Source: Myxococcales bacterium (GTDB lineage Bacteria; Myxococcota_A; Polyangia; Polyangiales; JAFGIB01). Taken from it: a stretch of DNA of 64,000 bases. The DNA lies in assembly GCA_029880325.1 (NCBI GenBank), contig JAOUOP010000001.1:1-64000 (forward strand). Direction: 5' to 3'. Shown here piece by piece: positions 53,196-64,000 of the stretch. Numbering within the stretch: position 1 is the first letter of the stretch; every line of letters starts with the position of its first letter. A program made the translations under genes and the position numbers. The notes under the pieces are model-generated. The model did no database searches and was not told where the DNA came from. It saw nothing but the letters and a program-made list of their open reading frames with translations.

Positions 53196-53785
53196 GTGGC
53201 CACCACGACGTTGGCGCTGCGCGCGCGCAGCGTCTCCCTGCTCAAGGTCTTGCCTTCGAGGTCGATGAGCTGCACCTCCAGGCTGCCGTCGGCCATGGCG
53301 TCGAGCACGCCCAGACCACCGGCCGAGAGCGGTCCCGGCGTGAAGAAGGCACGCGGACCGAAGCGCTTGAAGTCGGGCTGCTGGGCCTGGCCGTAGACGA
53401 AGATGTGAGCGCTGGCAATGTCGTCTTCGTCCAGCACCGACTTGTCGAAAACGGCGACCACTACCCAGGTGTCGAGCATCTCGATGGCGCGCGCGGGCGA
53501 AGGAGGCAGCTGACGCACGACCGCCCAACGCCTTGCCGCCCGCTCCTGCTCGAGCAAATCGTCGATTTCACGTCCACTCCCGATGCAGGCGAGCTCAGCG
53601 GCCCGATCCAGAAAGCGGTCCGGATCGACCCGGTCTCGCGCCCAGCCTTCGATCGTGCGCGCAGCGGCGCCGTCCTGGCCGAGGTAGATGATCTGACTGA
53701 AGCCCTCGTCTTGCAGAAGCATCTCGAGCGCTTGCTCGAGTTCTGCAACTGCATCCTGGGCGGGACCGATGAGGGCGATTCGCAT
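53192..53785 (-). CDS. Unknown protein in the nadD operon
   Basis: The 197-residue product has no recognised domain. It begins MRIALIGPAQDAVAELEQAL and later has DTWVVVAVFDKSVLDEDDIASAHIFVYG, LKRFGPRAFFTPGPLS-like sequence and a final VQLIDLEGKTL. The alternating hydrophobic strands suggest an alpha/beta protein, maybe phosphoesterase-like, but metal-binding motifs are not clear. Its stop overlaps the nadD GTG start (4 bases) and its ATG lies 24 bp after the second giant TPR gene, so it is translated as part of this operon. Conserved coupling to nadD would need a genome comparison to test. Confidence 0.75.
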   Translation of the reverse strand: MRIALIGPAQDAVAELEQALEMLLQDEGFSQIIYLGQDGAAARTIEGWARDRVDPDRFLDRAAELACIGSGREIDDLLEQERAARRWAVVRQLPPSPARAIEMLDTWVVVAVFDKSVLDEDDIASAHIFVYGQAQQPDFKRFGPRAFFTPGPLSAGGLGVLDAMADGSLEVQLIDLEGKTLSRETLRARSANVVVAT

Positions 53786-53809
53786 GGCTCGCGATTTCCA
53801 GATGATCAA

Positions 53810-56800
53810 CTACGCGCCAATGACTTCGAAGTAGACGTCTCCAAGAGCAAAGCGCAGCAGCTCGCGCGCCGGCCCTCGCCTGTCGACCGCAGCTACCACG
53901 GCGGTTGCACCGTCGCCCACAACCCGAGCATGAATGGCGCTGGCGTGGAGCGCGCGACAGCCGACGGCACACGAACCGGCGGCCACAAGAGCAAGGCGAG
54001 CCCCGGCCTCGAGCGCCAACGCGGACAAGGCGCCGGGTGCGAGTTCGGCCCCGGTCACGGTCTCGAAAACGAAGGTCTCCAGCGACCGCCGCTGCCCCGC
54101 CGGCAACGCTTCGATCCGGGCGGCCGCCTCGCGGTGTTCGTCCTTCAATCCCAGCGTCGGGTTGGCAAGCGCCGACGCCGCCCCGCACAGGGCCTCGATC
54201 TGGTCGGGCGTGCTGCGCGCCAGGGCGAGCAGGCCGGCCCGCGCCGCGCAAAGCGCCCTCGACATCAGGAAGGCGAGTTCGTCGGCGTCGCAAATCGTAC
54301 ACAGTTCGACTCCCACACCCAGAGTCAAGGGCCGCTCCGACAGGGGAACGCAGTCGAAGCCGGCGATGCCGACCAGGCGGGGTGTCTCGCCGCCCAACCA
54401 GGCCTGCGACCGCGCCAGCGCTGTGCGTACCAGGCCCGAGTCACTGTCCAACGCCACCCTTTGCTGCGACTCGGGAAGGAGCCGATCCACGCGTTCGCCC
54501 AGCCAACGGGAAAGCGTTCGCGCCGATGAACTCAAGGCCGGAGGCCACATTCGACGCATGGATGAGTCCGCAAATGCCTTGCCTCCGAGCGCGAGCCGGG
54601 CCGGCTGCAGCGCTTGAGCCTTCAATTCGACCCCCAGGTCGCGCGCCAGGGCGAGCGCGACTTGCGCCGCATCTTCGCGCTCGCGATGTTGCAGTAGATC
54701 GATAAGCGCGTGCCACCGCTGGACGTCATCCGGCGCCTCCGCGAGCGCAGCTCCGAGTGCGCGAATCGAACGATCGAGGTGAACCGCAAGCGCGGGATGG
54801 TCGAGCTGGGACTCGTACATTTCCGCTGTGGCCTCGATCAGGGGAACGCTTGCTGGACGCGACTTGCGACGCATGTCCAGCAACGTGTCGGCGCGCCGCT
54901 GCTCGCCAAAGCGCATCAACATGGTGGCCAAACCCACCGTCGCCAAATCCAGTTCGTCTTCGGTCCGCGCAAGCTCCACCAAACGCCGACTCGCCCTGAG
55001 CGCCCGGTCGCGATTGCCAAGGTCGGCGTACACGCTTACCAGCCGCTCGATGCCCTCCCGATCATCGGGCCGAATGCCCACGGCGCGGCTGTAGGCGATT
55101 TCAGCCCGCCGCAAATCGGGCATGTGGCGCTGGTAGATCTCCCCGAGCTGGGAGAGCGCCTGATGGAGCATGCTCGGCTGTTGGCTGGTGCGCGCCAGCT
55201 CGATCAACGCGTCGGCCGCGCTCGCCCAGCGCTCCTCCGCCAGCTCGATGTCGGCCAAGCTGCGGAGCACACTGGCATTTTGCGGAGCGAGGTGGCGCGC
55301 CTTGCCCAGGGCCCTGCGCGCCGCATCCGCTTCACCCATGCTCCTGAGCAAGGCGAAGCGTTCGGCCTGAAGCTCGGCCGCCTCGACATTATCGACGCCG
55401 TGGCGCAGGCGCAGGGCGATCAGTTCCAGCAGTGCGCGCTCTTCCCCCGCCTCACGCAAGAGCCCCGCAAGCCGCGGGAAGACATCGCGGTAGGTGGGGT
55501 TCAACTCACAGGCCAACTCCAGCACATGCCGGGCACGCGCCACATCGCCAAGTTGATCCTGCCACAGCACAGCCGAGCGATAGTACATGCGCTGGGCTCG
55601 CTCGTCGGAGGGCGCAACCCGCGCGGCCGCTTCATAGGCACGGGCCGCTTCTTCGTATTCGCCGGCAAGTACGCACAAGCGCCCAAGCCGCTCGTGGATC
55701 AAGGGGTGACGAGGCGATCGTGCCGCACCGTCTCGCAGTAGCGACAGGGCGCGGGTGCTGTCCTGGGCCTCCACCCAGTCGGCCGAACGCAGCAAGAACG
55801 CGGTCGCGTCGAAGGGATGGACGAAGTGCTCGGCCTGGGCCATTGCCGCCTCCAGGGCGACGGCGATATCGCCGGCATCCACGGCCGCCGCTTCGCGCCG
55901 GCTCTGCCACCACAGGTCGTCTTCGAGACCTTCATCGTCAGTGATGGAAGCGCCTTCGCGGTAGGCGATGCGCGCATAGGCCGCTCGCTGCCGCGAGTCG
56001 TGGACGAGCGGTCCGAGCGCTCGAGCGCAGGTCACCAGCCCGTAGCGATCACCACGGCCCATCGCCAAGCGCTCGACAGCGCGCAACGCCGTCAACGACG
56101 CGGGTTCGATCTCGAGCAGGCGCCGAAAGCTCTCGATGGCAGCGCTCAAATTACCGCTGGCGACCTGCGTGAAGGCCCGCTCCTCGAGCATCTCCGACTT
56201 GAGCCTGAGGTCCTGGGCCCGAGCCAGGCGCCCCTCGTCGGCTGCGCTCAGTAGCGCCGAGTTGCCGGTTTCCTCCAGCGTGCGCTCGAGCGCCATGTCG
56301 GCGTGGGCCGCCAGCGCACCGGGGGCATCGAGCAACTCCCTGTAGAGGGCCGAAGCCCGCATCACATCCCCCGAAGCCTCTGCCTCCATCGCAGCACGCA
56401 GGGTTCCCAAAAGCCCCAACGAACGCCCCCGATAGGGCGAAAGCTCGAGCACCGGAACCGCGCCGTCCGCCTCTGCGCTACGCCGCAGGCGTTCGGCCTG
56501 CAAGACCGCGTCGTGCGGCAGCAGTTCGATGGCGTCCTTGATGAAGGTTTCCGCATCATGCGGCGAGCTGGCCGCAGCAAGTCGTGCCGCCCGAATCGAG
56601 CGGGCCGCGCGCTCACCAACATCGCTGCCGGCACCGCGGCCGAGCGCCCACTGCAGCCGCCTGCTAGCCGATGCGTCGGCGCCGCGGGCCAGCAATGCCT
56701 CAAGGCTAAAGGCCGCCGACAGATGTCCGGGGGAAGCGGCCAGTGCCAGCTCGTAGGCCTCGCGGCTGCGATCGGCGGCGCTGAGCAAATCACCGGCGGT

Positions 56801-58816
56801 GCTGGCGGCGTAGGCGGCGAAGTCACCCTCGGCACGACGACTGAGCTCCAACCACAAGAGCCCCGCGCCCGCCGGATCGTTTGACTCCAAGTGAAGACTG
56901 GCGATACGTGCCATGGTGGACAGGGCCGTGCCGTCGTCGCGTGCATCCACGGCGCCAGCGCCGAGTTCGGCACGGGCAAGGCTCAGGCCGATATCGCGGT
57001 CGGGTCCGGCAGCCTGGGCCGCGCGGTCGAGGGCTTCGAGCGCGAGCGGCAGGCGCCCCGCCTCGATGGCTACATCGAGCCGTAGTGACGCGACGCGCGG
57101 ATCCTCGACGCCTTCCAGCAAGGCCAGCTCCGATTGCGCCTGCCCGGAATCGCCTGGGCGGGCCACAGCCTGTCGAGCTGCGGCGGCCGTGCGCTCGTCA
57201 TCGCCTGTGGCCGCGGGCGAGCTGCCGTCGAAGTTCGGCTGACCTACCAGACGCACGAGCCGTTCGCGGACCAGGGCCTGGTAGGGCAGCTCCGGGGCGG
57301 CCACGGCAGCATCCGCCACGGCCTGCCACGCCGGCTCCGAACGACCGGCGCGCGCGTGCCACTGCGCCAGGTCCAGCAACCAAAGGGCGCGCCGGCTACC
57401 GGCACTGGTCCCGGCCAGCGCCGACAGCACCACGACGACCTCATCATCGCGTTCGAGGGCACGACTGAGCCTCAGGCGCAGCGTTTCACTGGGCGCGCTG
57501 GTGGTTCCGGCCAGGGCCTCGAGCGCCGCCTCCCGCTCGCCCGCTTGCGCCAGTAGCCGAGCCCGCCGCCGCTGCAGCGCATCGGCGACGGCACTGCCGG
57601 CGGGGGTCGCATCGCAGAGCTGCGCGAGCGATTCAGCGCCTGCAGATGGTTCACTGGCCGTCAATCGTACCCGCAATAGCGCCACGAGCAGCTCGCGGCC
57701 CTCGTCACGCTCGGCCGCATCGAGCAACTCGCGGGCCTCGTCGACGCGCCCAGCCCCCAAAAGCCCATGGGCCGCCGCGCCCCGCAAGCGGGCACGCGCG
57801 CCCTTCGACGGCCACAGACCCGCCACGCGCGCGAGCCCATCGGCCGCTTCGAGCCCCGCGCGCAGCGCCGCCGGCAGCAGGTCCTCGGGTAGCGCGTCAT
57901 CCATGGACGTAAGCAGCTGCGATAACCGAGCGCTGCCCTCGCCGCTGCTCGCAAGCAGCTCGAAGAGCAACGCCTCGGTATAGGCGCGCTCCGCCGGCTC
58001 GAGCACGAGTTCGAGTTCGGCCTCGACCAACTCCACGGCCCGCGCCCGGTCGCCTTCGGCGATGGCCAACTTGCGCAGCTCGCGAAGAGGCAGGGGATCG
58101 CCCGAACCGTATTCCAAGGCGCGGTCGTAGAGCCTCCGCGCCTTGGCGCGCTCCCCTATACGCAACGCCACTTCGGCCGCACCACAGAGCAGTCGCCCGC
58201 GGGCCGGACCGTCGACGCGCGCAGCGATGTGCTCCATCAGGGAAAGGCGCTCGCCGAGCACCTCCGGAGCCTGCATGGCCCGAACCACCGTGCGCCGCCG
58301 GGGAATTCGAGCGCGTGCGGCGGTAGCCCCGGGATCGGAATCGACCGCCGGCGGTGGCAGCGGCGTGTGGGCGCGACCGGCGGGCGGCTCCGAGGGTGCC
58401 TGAGGCTGCCGCGACGCCGAAACGGCCTCGGTCTCGGCCTTGGCTTCAGCGGCGGCGACCACCTCGCGCTCGAGCGGCGATTGTGGGGGCGGCTCCGATT
58501 CGGCCGCTGCCTGGGCCACCAGCAAATCGCTCGCCTCCTCGGCCGCCTCCGCCTCCGGCCGCAGAGCCGACAGCAGACTGTCGATGTCATCGTCGGTGGG
58601 CGGCGGAAAGAAGCTCGGAACTCCGCGGGCTCCGAGCAGACGATCGACGACATCCGAGTCGGCGTCGGGGCTCTCGATCCAGGCCATGTCGGAAGCCATC
58701 GGCGCCTCGCCTTCGGCCGCGCCCAGCAGCTCGACTTCCGGTTGATCGGCGGCCTGTTCCTCGGCCGCAGCACCCTCTCGCAGTTCGGACATCTCCGCCG
58801 GGACGTCGTCGCTCAT
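53810..58816 (-). CDS. Giant TPR-repeat protein
   Basis: The 1668-residue protein is almost all helical Ala/Leu/Glu/Arg-rich pairs of the TPR/SEL1 type, for example ARRLYDRALEYGSGDPLPLRELRKLA and AYSRAVGIRPDDREGIERLVSVYADLG. The first 200 residues are acidic and Pro/Ala-rich (low complexity), likely disordered. The last 250 or so (FDCVPLSERPLTLGVGVELCTI on) form a different, beta-containing end domain. No signal peptide or membrane segment is seen, so it is probably a cytoplasmic scaffold. Its ATG overlaps the stop of the preceding giant TPR gene (ATGA), so the two are made together. Such paired giant TPR proteins occur in Myxococcota with unknown roles. Confidence 0.88.
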   Translation of the reverse strand: MSDDVPAEMSELREGAAAEEQAADQPEVELLGAAEGEAPMASDMAWIESPDADSDVVDRLLGARGVPSFFPPPTDDDIDSLLSALRPEAEAAEEASDLLVAQAAAESEPPPQSPLEREVVAAAEAKAETEAVSASRQPQAPSEPPAGRAHTPLPPPAVDSDPGATAARARIPRRRTVVRAMQAPEVLGERLSLMEHIAARVDGPARGRLLCGAAEVALRIGERAKARRLYDRALEYGSGDPLPLRELRKLAIAEGDRARAVELVEAELELVLEPAERAYTEALLFELLASSGEGSARLSQLLTSMDDALPEDLLPAALRAGLEAADGLARVAGLWPSKGARARLRGAAAHGLLGAGRVDEARELLDAAERDEGRELLVALLRVRLTASEPSAGAESLAQLCDATPAGSAVADALQRRRARLLAQAGEREAALEALAGTTSAPSETLRLRLSRALERDDEVVVVLSALAGTSAGSRRALWLLDLAQWHARAGRSEPAWQAVADAAVAAPELPYQALVRERLVRLVGQPNFDGSSPAATGDDERTAAAARQAVARPGDSGQAQSELALLEGVEDPRVASLRLDVAIEAGRLPLALEALDRAAQAAGPDRDIGLSLARAELGAGAVDARDDGTALSTMARIASLHLESNDPAGAGLLWLELSRRAEGDFAAYAASTAGDLLSAADRSREAYELALAASPGHLSAAFSLEALLARGADASASRRLQWALGRGAGSDVGERAARSIRAARLAAASSPHDAETFIKDAIELLPHDAVLQAERLRRSAEADGAVPVLELSPYRGRSLGLLGTLRAAMEAEASGDVMRASALYRELLDAPGALAAHADMALERTLEETGNSALLSAADEGRLARAQDLRLKSEMLEERAFTQVASGNLSAAIESFRRLLEIEPASLTALRAVERLAMGRGDRYGLVTCARALGPLVHDSRQRAAYARIAYREGASITDDEGLEDDLWWQSRREAAAVDAGDIAVALEAAMAQAEHFVHPFDATAFLLRSADWVEAQDSTRALSLLRDGAARSPRHPLIHERLGRLCVLAGEYEEAARAYEAAARVAPSDERAQRMYYRSAVLWQDQLGDVARARHVLELACELNPTYRDVFPRLAGLLREAGEERALLELIALRLRHGVDNVEAAELQAERFALLRSMGEADAARRALGKARHLAPQNASVLRSLADIELAEERWASAADALIELARTSQQPSMLHQALSQLGEIYQRHMPDLRRAEIAYSRAVGIRPDDREGIERLVSVYADLGNRDRALRASRRLVELARTEDELDLATVGLATMLMRFGEQRRADTLLDMRRKSRPASVPLIEATAEMYESQLDHPALAVHLDRSIRALGAALAEAPDDVQRWHALIDLLQHREREDAAQVALALARDLGVELKAQALQPARLALGGKAFADSSMRRMWPPALSSSARTLSRWLGERVDRLLPESQQRVALDSDSGLVRTALARSQAWLGGETPRLVGIAGFDCVPLSERPLTLGVGVELCTICDADELAFLMSRALCAARAGLLALARSTPDQIEALCGAASALANPTLGLKDEHREAAARIEALPAGQRRSLETFVFETVTGAELAPGALSALALEAGARLALVAAGSCAVGCRALHASAIHARVVGDGATAVVAAVDRRGPARELLRFALGDVYFEVIGA

Positions 58817-61800
58817 GGTGCAGCTTCCTCGTCGCCTTCGCTCTCCGATGCCACGTCGCTCGGCAGTGCCTGCAGCAACCAGGCGCCCAGCGCGGTGAGC
58901 ATCGTGGGATGCTCGCGTACGGCATCCGGGTCCACCGGATCGGGACCGAGCACGTCCAGTACCAGGCCCGCTGGATCATCGGCGTAGCGCAGACCGGCCC
59001 GTTCGCAGATCACGCGCCCGGAAGCCAAAGCATCATCCAGACTTTGACCGTCGCCCAGGGCCTCCACGGCTTCCCGCACCGCACGCCGCCCCGATCGCCC
59101 GAGGCGCTGAACCACCCCCACCACATCGGTAGCCTCCTCGTCTTGGGAAGCCTCGACCAGCAACTGCAGTCGCCGGCGCTGCTCGGCCGGTTGCTGTCCG
59201 AGAAGCCGCCCGCAGCCGATGCGGATAGCCATCAACTGCCGGCCAAGTCGATGCCGCTCGAGCACCGACAGCTCAGCGCCGTGCTGGGAAGCCACCCGGA
59301 AGTAGACGTGCCCAGGATCTTCCTCGACCACCTCGATGCCCTCGAAGTCCTCGACGGTACGCGCACCCAGCGCCTGCAGTCCAAAGGCGACGGCAAGTGC
59401 CTGCAGCCGCCCGACCAGCGCCTGGCCGCACTCCCAGGTGGTGGGCGCCGCCGGACGCTCGGGCGTCGGGAAGACGGCGGCGCTGGCCGCAAGCAGCTCG
59501 CGACAACCCGGGGTGAGTTCATCGACCAGGGCCGTGATGGCCTCCGGGTCGATTTCGGTTCGCGGTGGAGGCAGCCGCTCGATCTTCGCGGCTTGGTCCT
59601 CGGAGGCAAAGCCCAAGGACCTCAAAACCAAGAGTGAACGGCGTGCGAGTTCGGAGTTCGCCCCCATCTCACCCAGGTACACACTCGCCAGCAGCAGATT
59701 CGAGTTATCGGGCTCGCGCGAGAGGGCCGGCCCCAGGTGCTGCACGAAGCGCAACAGCAGAGCCTCCCGCGCGTCGGCTTCGATCAGCCCGTGCAAGCCG
59801 CGCAGCGCCTCGTAGTGCAATGGCTGGGCCTCCAGGGCGGCACGATAGGCTGCCACCGCGGCCTCGCGGTCATCGAGTTCGCTCTCGAGCAACTGCGCCG
59901 CCTGGAGTTCCAGTTCCGCAGCGGCGGACCCCCGCGCCAGCAGAGCAGCCGCGCGCAGGGCCTTCGCACGCTCGCCGACGAGACCGGCACGAGCGGCCAG
60001 ACGCGCCATGTGCAGCCACAGTTCCGGATCGTCGTCGACGTAGCACGCCAGGGCCGCAAGCTGCCGATAGGCGCCTTCGGCATCGTCGAGCTGGTGTTCG
60101 AGCCATGTGGCGGCATTGCGATGGGCCTCGATGCGCTGGGAGACCTCCGGTGCCAGTTCCACCACGCGCTCTAGCTCGGGCAGAGCCTCGCGGTAACGCC
60201 CAAAATTAGCCAGCAGCTCCGCACGCAACGAAAGCGCTTCCACCTCGTCCCGGTGGTCTTCGAGGTACTCCTCGACCTCGCCCAACGCCTCTTCTTTCCA
60301 GCCCATGGCGCGCAGCACCCAGGCCCGCTCCAGGCGCAGCTCCGCACGGCGCTCCGGATCGTCGGGAAGCATCTCCAGCAATTCGTAGAGGCCGGCGAAG
60401 TCCCCCCGTGCCGCGATCAAATCGTGTAGATGATCAAAAGCGCTGGGACGACCGGGTTCGGCCTCGAGCGCCTCCCGCAGCAGCTGCTCGGCTTGGACCG
60501 AATCGCCCAGCTCACCATCTAGCACCTGGGCGATTTCCTCGAGCAGCGCGGCCTTTTCGGGGCCCTCGCAGAGATTGGCCAGGCGCCGCGAAGTGGCCAT
60601 CAGCTGTTCCCAATCGCCCAGCGCCCGCGAGGCCATGCGCAGCACCTCCAGCGCGGCAGGCTCGCCCTTCTGCTTGGAAAGCACCCGCCGTGCCGCATCG
60701 GCAGCCTCCCGGCTGCGGCCGGCGGCCAAAAGCGCGCGGGCCCGCGCCAGCGACAGCGGCAGGGCGCTTTGCTCGCCCGTGTGGGCGATGCGACCGAAGA
60801 GGGCACGGGCGCGGACCTCGGGGTCATCTCCTGCCGACAGGGTCTCGTCGAGCGCCAGCTGCGCGGCCAGAGACGACGGCGCCTGGGCCGCCAGCTCCAG
60901 CGCCCGCAGCAGCGCGTCGTCGGCCTCCCCGCGCCCGCCCTCGATCAACTGACAGCGAATCGCATGAAGCACCAGGCCGGCGCCCTTGGCCCCCTCTCCC
61001 AGATCCGCGTGGGCCGCGACGCCGAGCAGTGCATCGGCCCGATCGCGACCACCGGCCGCGGCGCGTAGGCCGACCAGGGCGGGCAACGGATCGTCATCAT
61101 CTGGCGCCGCTTCCGACGTGGGCGGCAGCCCGGGCGTGTCGGCCGAAGCGGCCGACGCCAGCAGGCGGTCGGTCGCGAGCAACCCCGCGAGTTCACCCTC
61201 GAGCTGCGCTTCGAGCAGCGCCCGGGCCCGCTCCACCGCAGTCGCGTCGGCTCCAGCACCGAGCCACACGCCCAATGCCGCAGCCACGGAGCTGCCATTG
61301 CTTGCGAGCAAGGCCTCGAAGCCGCCCCCAGGGTCAGCCCCCAGGGCCGCGCGCGTTTCGGCCCGCTCCAGGCGCGCCGCAGCAGCCGCCGCCCGCAACT
61401 CCTCGGGCAGCTCCGAAGCGCCCCCCCCGGTCGCATCCGCCAGGCCGTCGAGCGCCTGCTGCCACAGTTCGGCATCCGCCTGATCCTCGGCCAGACGCAG
61501 CAAGCCCCAGCGCGCCGACAGCGAGTTGGGCGCGTGTGCCACGGCCTCGCGCAACAGCTTCAGGGCCACGCCCGGGTCGTCCGCCGCAGCAGCCGCCGCC
61601 TGCAACAGCGAGCGCTCGCGCTCCCGCGCACTGCCATGCTCCGACGCCGCGCGTTCGAGCAACTCGGCCGCCATCGCAGTCTCACCCCGGGCGAGCAAGA
61701 GTTCCTGCAGCGCCGAAAGCGCCCAGCGATGATCGGGCGTGTGGACCAGGGCGGCGCGCAGGTCGCGCTCGGCTGCCTCCTGGTCGCCAGCGCGCAGCTC

Positions 61801-63531
61801 TGCCCGGGCCGCTGCACAGAGATGGCCGCCGGCGCTCACACCGTCACCAGCCTGCTCGGCCAACACGCGATGGGCGCGCGCCAGCAGCGCTGGACGCTGT
61901 TCCCGGGCGCCGACGACCCACGCCAGGTCGGCCGCCCAGCGCGCGCTGTCCGCCCCCGCGAGCGCCGCCTCCAGGGCCGCCGCCCGTTCCCGTCCGGCGC
62001 GTCCCAGAAGCCACATGCGCTGTAGTTCGAGCAACGCCCGCTCCGCGCTGGGCAATGCCTCGCAACCCGGACCTTCGAGGATCTCCTGAAGCACGGCGAG
62101 GGGCGTGGCCGGGTCACTCGCGCGCAGCGCCACCGCATGGCGTTCGTGCAACAAGAGGCGTCTGAGGGCCGCGGCCTCGCCGAGCGGGGGCTGCTCCGGC
62201 GCGAGTTCGGAACACAGCTCGATGGCCTCTCCGAGCCAGCCATGGGCCTGCTCGAATTCGCCGTCGGCCACGGCCAGACGCGCCGCACGCAGAAGATGAC
62301 GCGCCCGCGTCAGCCCGGTGTGGCCGTAGGCGCGCTCCACCAAATGCTCGCACAAAAGCCCCAGAAGGCCCCGCTCTAGCAGCGCATCCTCGAAGCTTGC
62401 CAGGGCCGCAGCCGAGCGGCGATCGGCCAGGACCGCCCCACGCAGCGCCTCCAACTCCCCATCAGAGTCACCCAGGGCCCTGCGCAGGACCGCGATCTCG
62501 GTGAGCAGGAGCGCGCGGTCGCCACCGGGCAGCTCCAGTTCCAGGAAGGCCTCCAGGTCGGCGCAGGCGCGTTCGAGGTCGCCCTGCTGGCGGTGGAGTT
62601 GGTGCCGCTCGACGCGGCACAGGGGGTCGTCGGGCACCAGTGAAAGCGCGCGATCGTAGGCGGCCATGGCCGCGGCCGGACGGCCCAGGCGCCCGGCTTC
62701 GAGCGCCCCCAGCTGCCGAAGCAGGGCGGCGGCGCGACTGCGCGCCCAGGGCTCCTCGGTCTGCGTGGCCAGCCGCTCGGCCCGCCGACACAGGGCCAAA
62801 AGCGCCTGGCCCTGCTCTTCGGCGCGACCGCCCTCGCGCGCCATGCGCTCGAGCTGCTGCAGCACACCGAGCGACTCGACCCCCACGTCGGCCGCGGCTT
62901 GCACCTCCACGAACGCCGCCTCGCGCTCACCCTGGCGCTCGAGCTGCAAACCCAGCTCGAGCCTGAGCAGGGCCTCGAGCTGGGGATCGGTGGTGGCCTC
63001 GGTGCGCACGCGCAGGGCCCGATCGGCGGCGCCGAAGTCACCGCGACCGCGGGCCTCCAGCTCCAGCATATGAGCGGCCATCAGGCAGCTGGGGTCAGCC
63101 CGCAGCGCCGCCTCCCAGGCGCGCTGCGCAGCGGCCCGATCGCCCAGCTCATCCCAGGCCAAAAGCCCGGCCTCCACCAGGGCCCGCGCCCGGTCGACCG
63201 GCACCGGCGTCAGATCGGCAAAGCGCCGGTAGCCCGCCTCCGCAAGCGCCGAGCGCCCCAGGCGCTGGCACAGCGCGGCATGGGCCCACAGCGATGGCAG
63301 GAGCCGCGGCCACAGTGCGTTGGCCTTCTCATAGTGCTCGAGAGCGGGCTCGCTTTGCCCCATCCGCCGCTCCAGCAGCGAACCTATCTCGTAGTGAAAG
63401 GCGGCGCGCGCCCGCGGTTCCTCGAAGGCTGCGAGGTCCCGCTCCAGCGTGCGCACTCGGGCCTGCGCCGAGACTTCGGGAGGAAGCTTGGGTGGCGGCT
63501 TTTGTGGCATCGGCGAAGCAGCGGCCATCAT
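58813..63531 (-). CDS. Giant TPR-repeat protein, operon leader
   Basis: The 1572-residue product has TPR-like helical repeats from about residue 30 to 1250, for example [57 protein letters not shown] and [26 protein letters not shown]. The C-terminal 250 residues ([27 protein letters not shown]... [21 protein letters not shown]) form an end domain similar in placement to that of its neighbour. No signal peptide is seen. The start at 63531 gives an Ala/Pro-rich N terminus. It is the first gene of the four-gene minus-strand operon ending in nadD, and is divergent from the MeaA-like gene. The gap 63532-63747 holds no gene but should contain both promoters. Confidence 0.88.
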   Translation of the reverse strand: MMAAASPMPQKPPPKLPPEVSAQARVRTLERDLAAFEEPRARAAFHYEIGSLLERRMGQSEPALEHYEKANALWPRLLPSLWAHAALCQRLGRSALAEAGYRRFADLTPVPVDRARALVEAGLLAWDELGDRAAAQRAWEAALRADPSCLMAAHMLELEARGRGDFGAADRALRVRTEATTDPQLEALLRLELGLQLERQGEREAAFVEVQAAADVGVESLGVLQQLERMAREGGRAEEQGQALLALCRRAERLATQTEEPWARSRAAALLRQLGALEAGRLGRPAAAMAAYDRALSLVPDDPLCRVERHQLHRQQGDLERACADLEAFLELELPGGDRALLLTEIAVLRRALGDSDGELEALRGAVLADRRSAAALASFEDALLERGLLGLLCEHLVERAYGHTGLTRARHLLRAARLAVADGEFEQAHGWLGEAIELCSELAPEQPPLGEAAALRRLLLHERHAVALRASDPATPLAVLQEILEGPGCEALPSAERALLELQRMWLLGRAGRERAAALEAALAGADSARWAADLAWVVGAREQRPALLARAHRVLAEQAGDGVSAGGHLCAAARAELRAGDQEAAERDLRAALVHTPDHRWALSALQELLLARGETAMAAELLERAASEHGSARERERSLLQAAAAAADDPGVALKLLREAVAHAPNSLSARWGLLRLAEDQADAELWQQALDGLADATGGGASELPEELRAAAAAARLERAETRAALGADPGGGFEALLASNGSSVAAALGVWLGAGADATAVERARALLEAQLEGELAGLLATDRLLASAASADTPGLPPTSEAAPDDDDPLPALVGLRAAAGGRDRADALLGVAAHADLGEGAKGAGLVLHAIRCQLIEGGRGEADDALLRALELAAQAPSSLAAQLALDETLSAGDDPEVRARALFGRIAHTGEQSALPLSLARARALLAAGRSREAADAARRVLSKQKGEPAALEVLRMASRALGDWEQLMATSRRLANLCEGPEKAALLEEIAQVLDGELGDSVQAEQLLREALEAEPGRPSAFDHLHDLIAARGDFAGLYELLEMLPDDPERRAELRLERAWVLRAMGWKEEALGEVEEYLEDHRDEVEALSLRAELLANFGRYREALPELERVVELAPEVSQRIEAHRNAATWLEHQLDDAEGAYRQLAALACYVDDDPELWLHMARLAARAGLVGERAKALRAAALLARGSAAAELELQAAQLLESELDDREAAVAAYRAALEAQPLHYEALRGLHGLIEADAREALLLRFVQHLGPALSREPDNSNLLLASVYLGEMGANSELARRSLLVLRSLGFASEDQAAKIERLPPPRTEIDPEAITALVDELTPGCRELLAASAAVFPTPERPAAPTTWECGQALVGRLQALAVAFGLQALGARTVEDFEGIEVVEEDPGHVYFRVASQHGAELSVLERHRLGRQLMAIRIGCGRLLGQQPAEQRRRLQLLVEASQDEEATDVVGVVQRLGRSGRRAVREAVEALGDGQSLDDALASGRVICERAGLRYADDPAGLVLDVLGPDPVDPDAVREHPTMLTALGAWLLQALPSDVASESEGDEEAAP

Positions 63532-63747
63532 TGCACAATCCCCATCACTTGTGCGCCCCCGTGCACAGCCGGAGCGGCGACACCGGCGCGCCCGCGAGCC
63601 CCGCTTTCGGCCTCGCCCGGTGCTGAACGGATTTACCAGCCGAAGCAGCCGAGGCAGGAGCCCGCGGCGGTTGAAAAGCCCCGGGTGGAGCGCTACATGC
63701 CTGGGCGCATGGGCCGCTCCCTCTCACGGCCCGGAAAGGAACGGCCC

Positions 63748-64000
63748 GTGGGCAGCAACGGCGACAGCGGAGTGCAAGAGCGAGATCGCCCGTGGATCAT
63801 GCGCACCTACGCCGGTCACAGCACGGCCGAGGCCTCCAATGCGCTGTACCGGAGCAACCTGGAAAAGGGCCAAACCGGTCTGAGCGTGGCCTTCGATTTG
63901 CCCACGCAGACCGGCTACGACCCCGATCACCCGCTGTCGCGCGGTGAAGTGGGCAAGGTCGGCGTGCCGGTCTCCCATCTGGGCGACATGCGCAAGCTCT
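63748..64000 (+). CDS. MeaA-like acyl-CoA mutase (partial, runs off window)
   Basis: The last 253 bases open a frame with [20 protein letters not shown], then [20 protein letters not shown] and [20 protein letters not shown]. This is the start of the large catalytic domain of B12-dependent methylmalonyl-CoA mutase relatives; the [13 protein letters not shown] beginning without a long N-terminal extension fits the MeaA/ethylmalonyl-CoA-mutase-like branch. The frame is open to the window end. The GTG at 63748 has AAAGGA a few bases upstream; ATGs at 63697 and 63709 are in frame too. Its product would feed propionyl/ethylmalonyl-type carbon metabolism. Confidence 0.8.
   Translation, partial: MGSNGDSGVQERDRPWIMRTYAGHSTAEASNALYRSNLEKGQTGLSVAFDLPTQTGYDPDHPLSRGEVGKVGVPVSHLGDMRKL

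Noticed and set aside
60408-62165. A 585-codon frame opposite the first giant TPR gene
   Set aside because: Shadow of the TPR repeats, with extreme Pro/Arg/Ala content and no motifs.
63449-63883. Plus-strand frame upstream of the acyl-CoA mutase
   Set aside because: Arg/Pro-rich off-frame sequence; the mutase-like frame is a different one that starts at 63697-63748.

Overview
The window is very GC-rich, densely coding DNA that looks like a chromosomal piece of a member of the Myxococcota, most likely a marine or salt-tolerant lineage. The pointers are MYXO-CTERM-like tails (Cys-rich motif, one membrane segment, Arg cluster) on two large secreted proteins, several Gly/Ser-linker lipoproteins with Cys-rich repeats, paired DUF1592/DUF1552 genes, giant TPR proteins, and a complete glycine-to-betaine methylation operon with a BCCT transporter. 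I see no rRNA, tRNA, CRISPR array or intact mobile element. The organism assignment is inference from gene content.

Layout. 1-7.6 kb: a fold-back repeat, an EEP-fold hydrolase, two convergent genes that have both lost their 3' ends at one junction, a pair of paralogous single-pass coiled-coil proteins, and two divergent GT-C-like membrane proteins. 7.6-13.6 kb: nitrilase, FIST protein, pyrE, thioesterase, an MFE-2-type SDR with a good terminator, a 22-bp-stem hairpin and a D-2-hydroxyacid dehydrogenase. 13.8-18.6 kb: a lipoprotein whose solute-binding domain is circularly permuted, then a 1198-aa protein joining an ATP/ADP-translocase/MFS-like membrane part, HEAT repeats and two cyclic-nucleotide-binding domains. 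18.6-26 kb: ferritin-like protein, haem-motif PD40 lipoprotein, GFA protein, Cys-rich lipoprotein and three broken genes (serine hydrolase, M23 peptidase, L,D-transpeptidase).

26.3-29.5 kb: the osmoprotection operon (GSMT, SDMT, BCCT), followed by a tandem-repeat patch. 30-33.9 kb: a secreted DUF1592 protein with an inserted carbohydrate-binding module plus its TAT-exported DUF1552 partner. 34-47 kb: housekeeping and lipid enzymes (rnhB, a ribF whose FAD-synthetase half is degenerate, MBL hydrolase, nitroreductase, M24 protein, MaoC hydratase, Zn-alcohol dehydrogenase), a DUF2330 protein, an ECF sigma/NrsF-like anti-sigma pair, a VOC protein and an SDR. 47.5-52.2 kb: three secreted or lipid-anchored vWA/Cys-rich proteins. 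52.3-63.5 kb: an internally deleted IS3 remnant, then a minus-strand operon of two giant TPR proteins, an unknown protein and nadD. The window ends inside a MeaA-like acyl-CoA mutase gene.

The recurring oddity is loss of sequence where genes meet. Tail-to-tail fusions lie near 1.5, 23.1 and 49.8 kb, a head-to-head fusion near 25.05 kb, a permuted gene at 13.8 kb and a collapsed IS3 element at 52.4 kb. This could be real deletion-driven compaction or an amplification/assembly artefact. Coordinates and motifs were read by eye; no database search was run.
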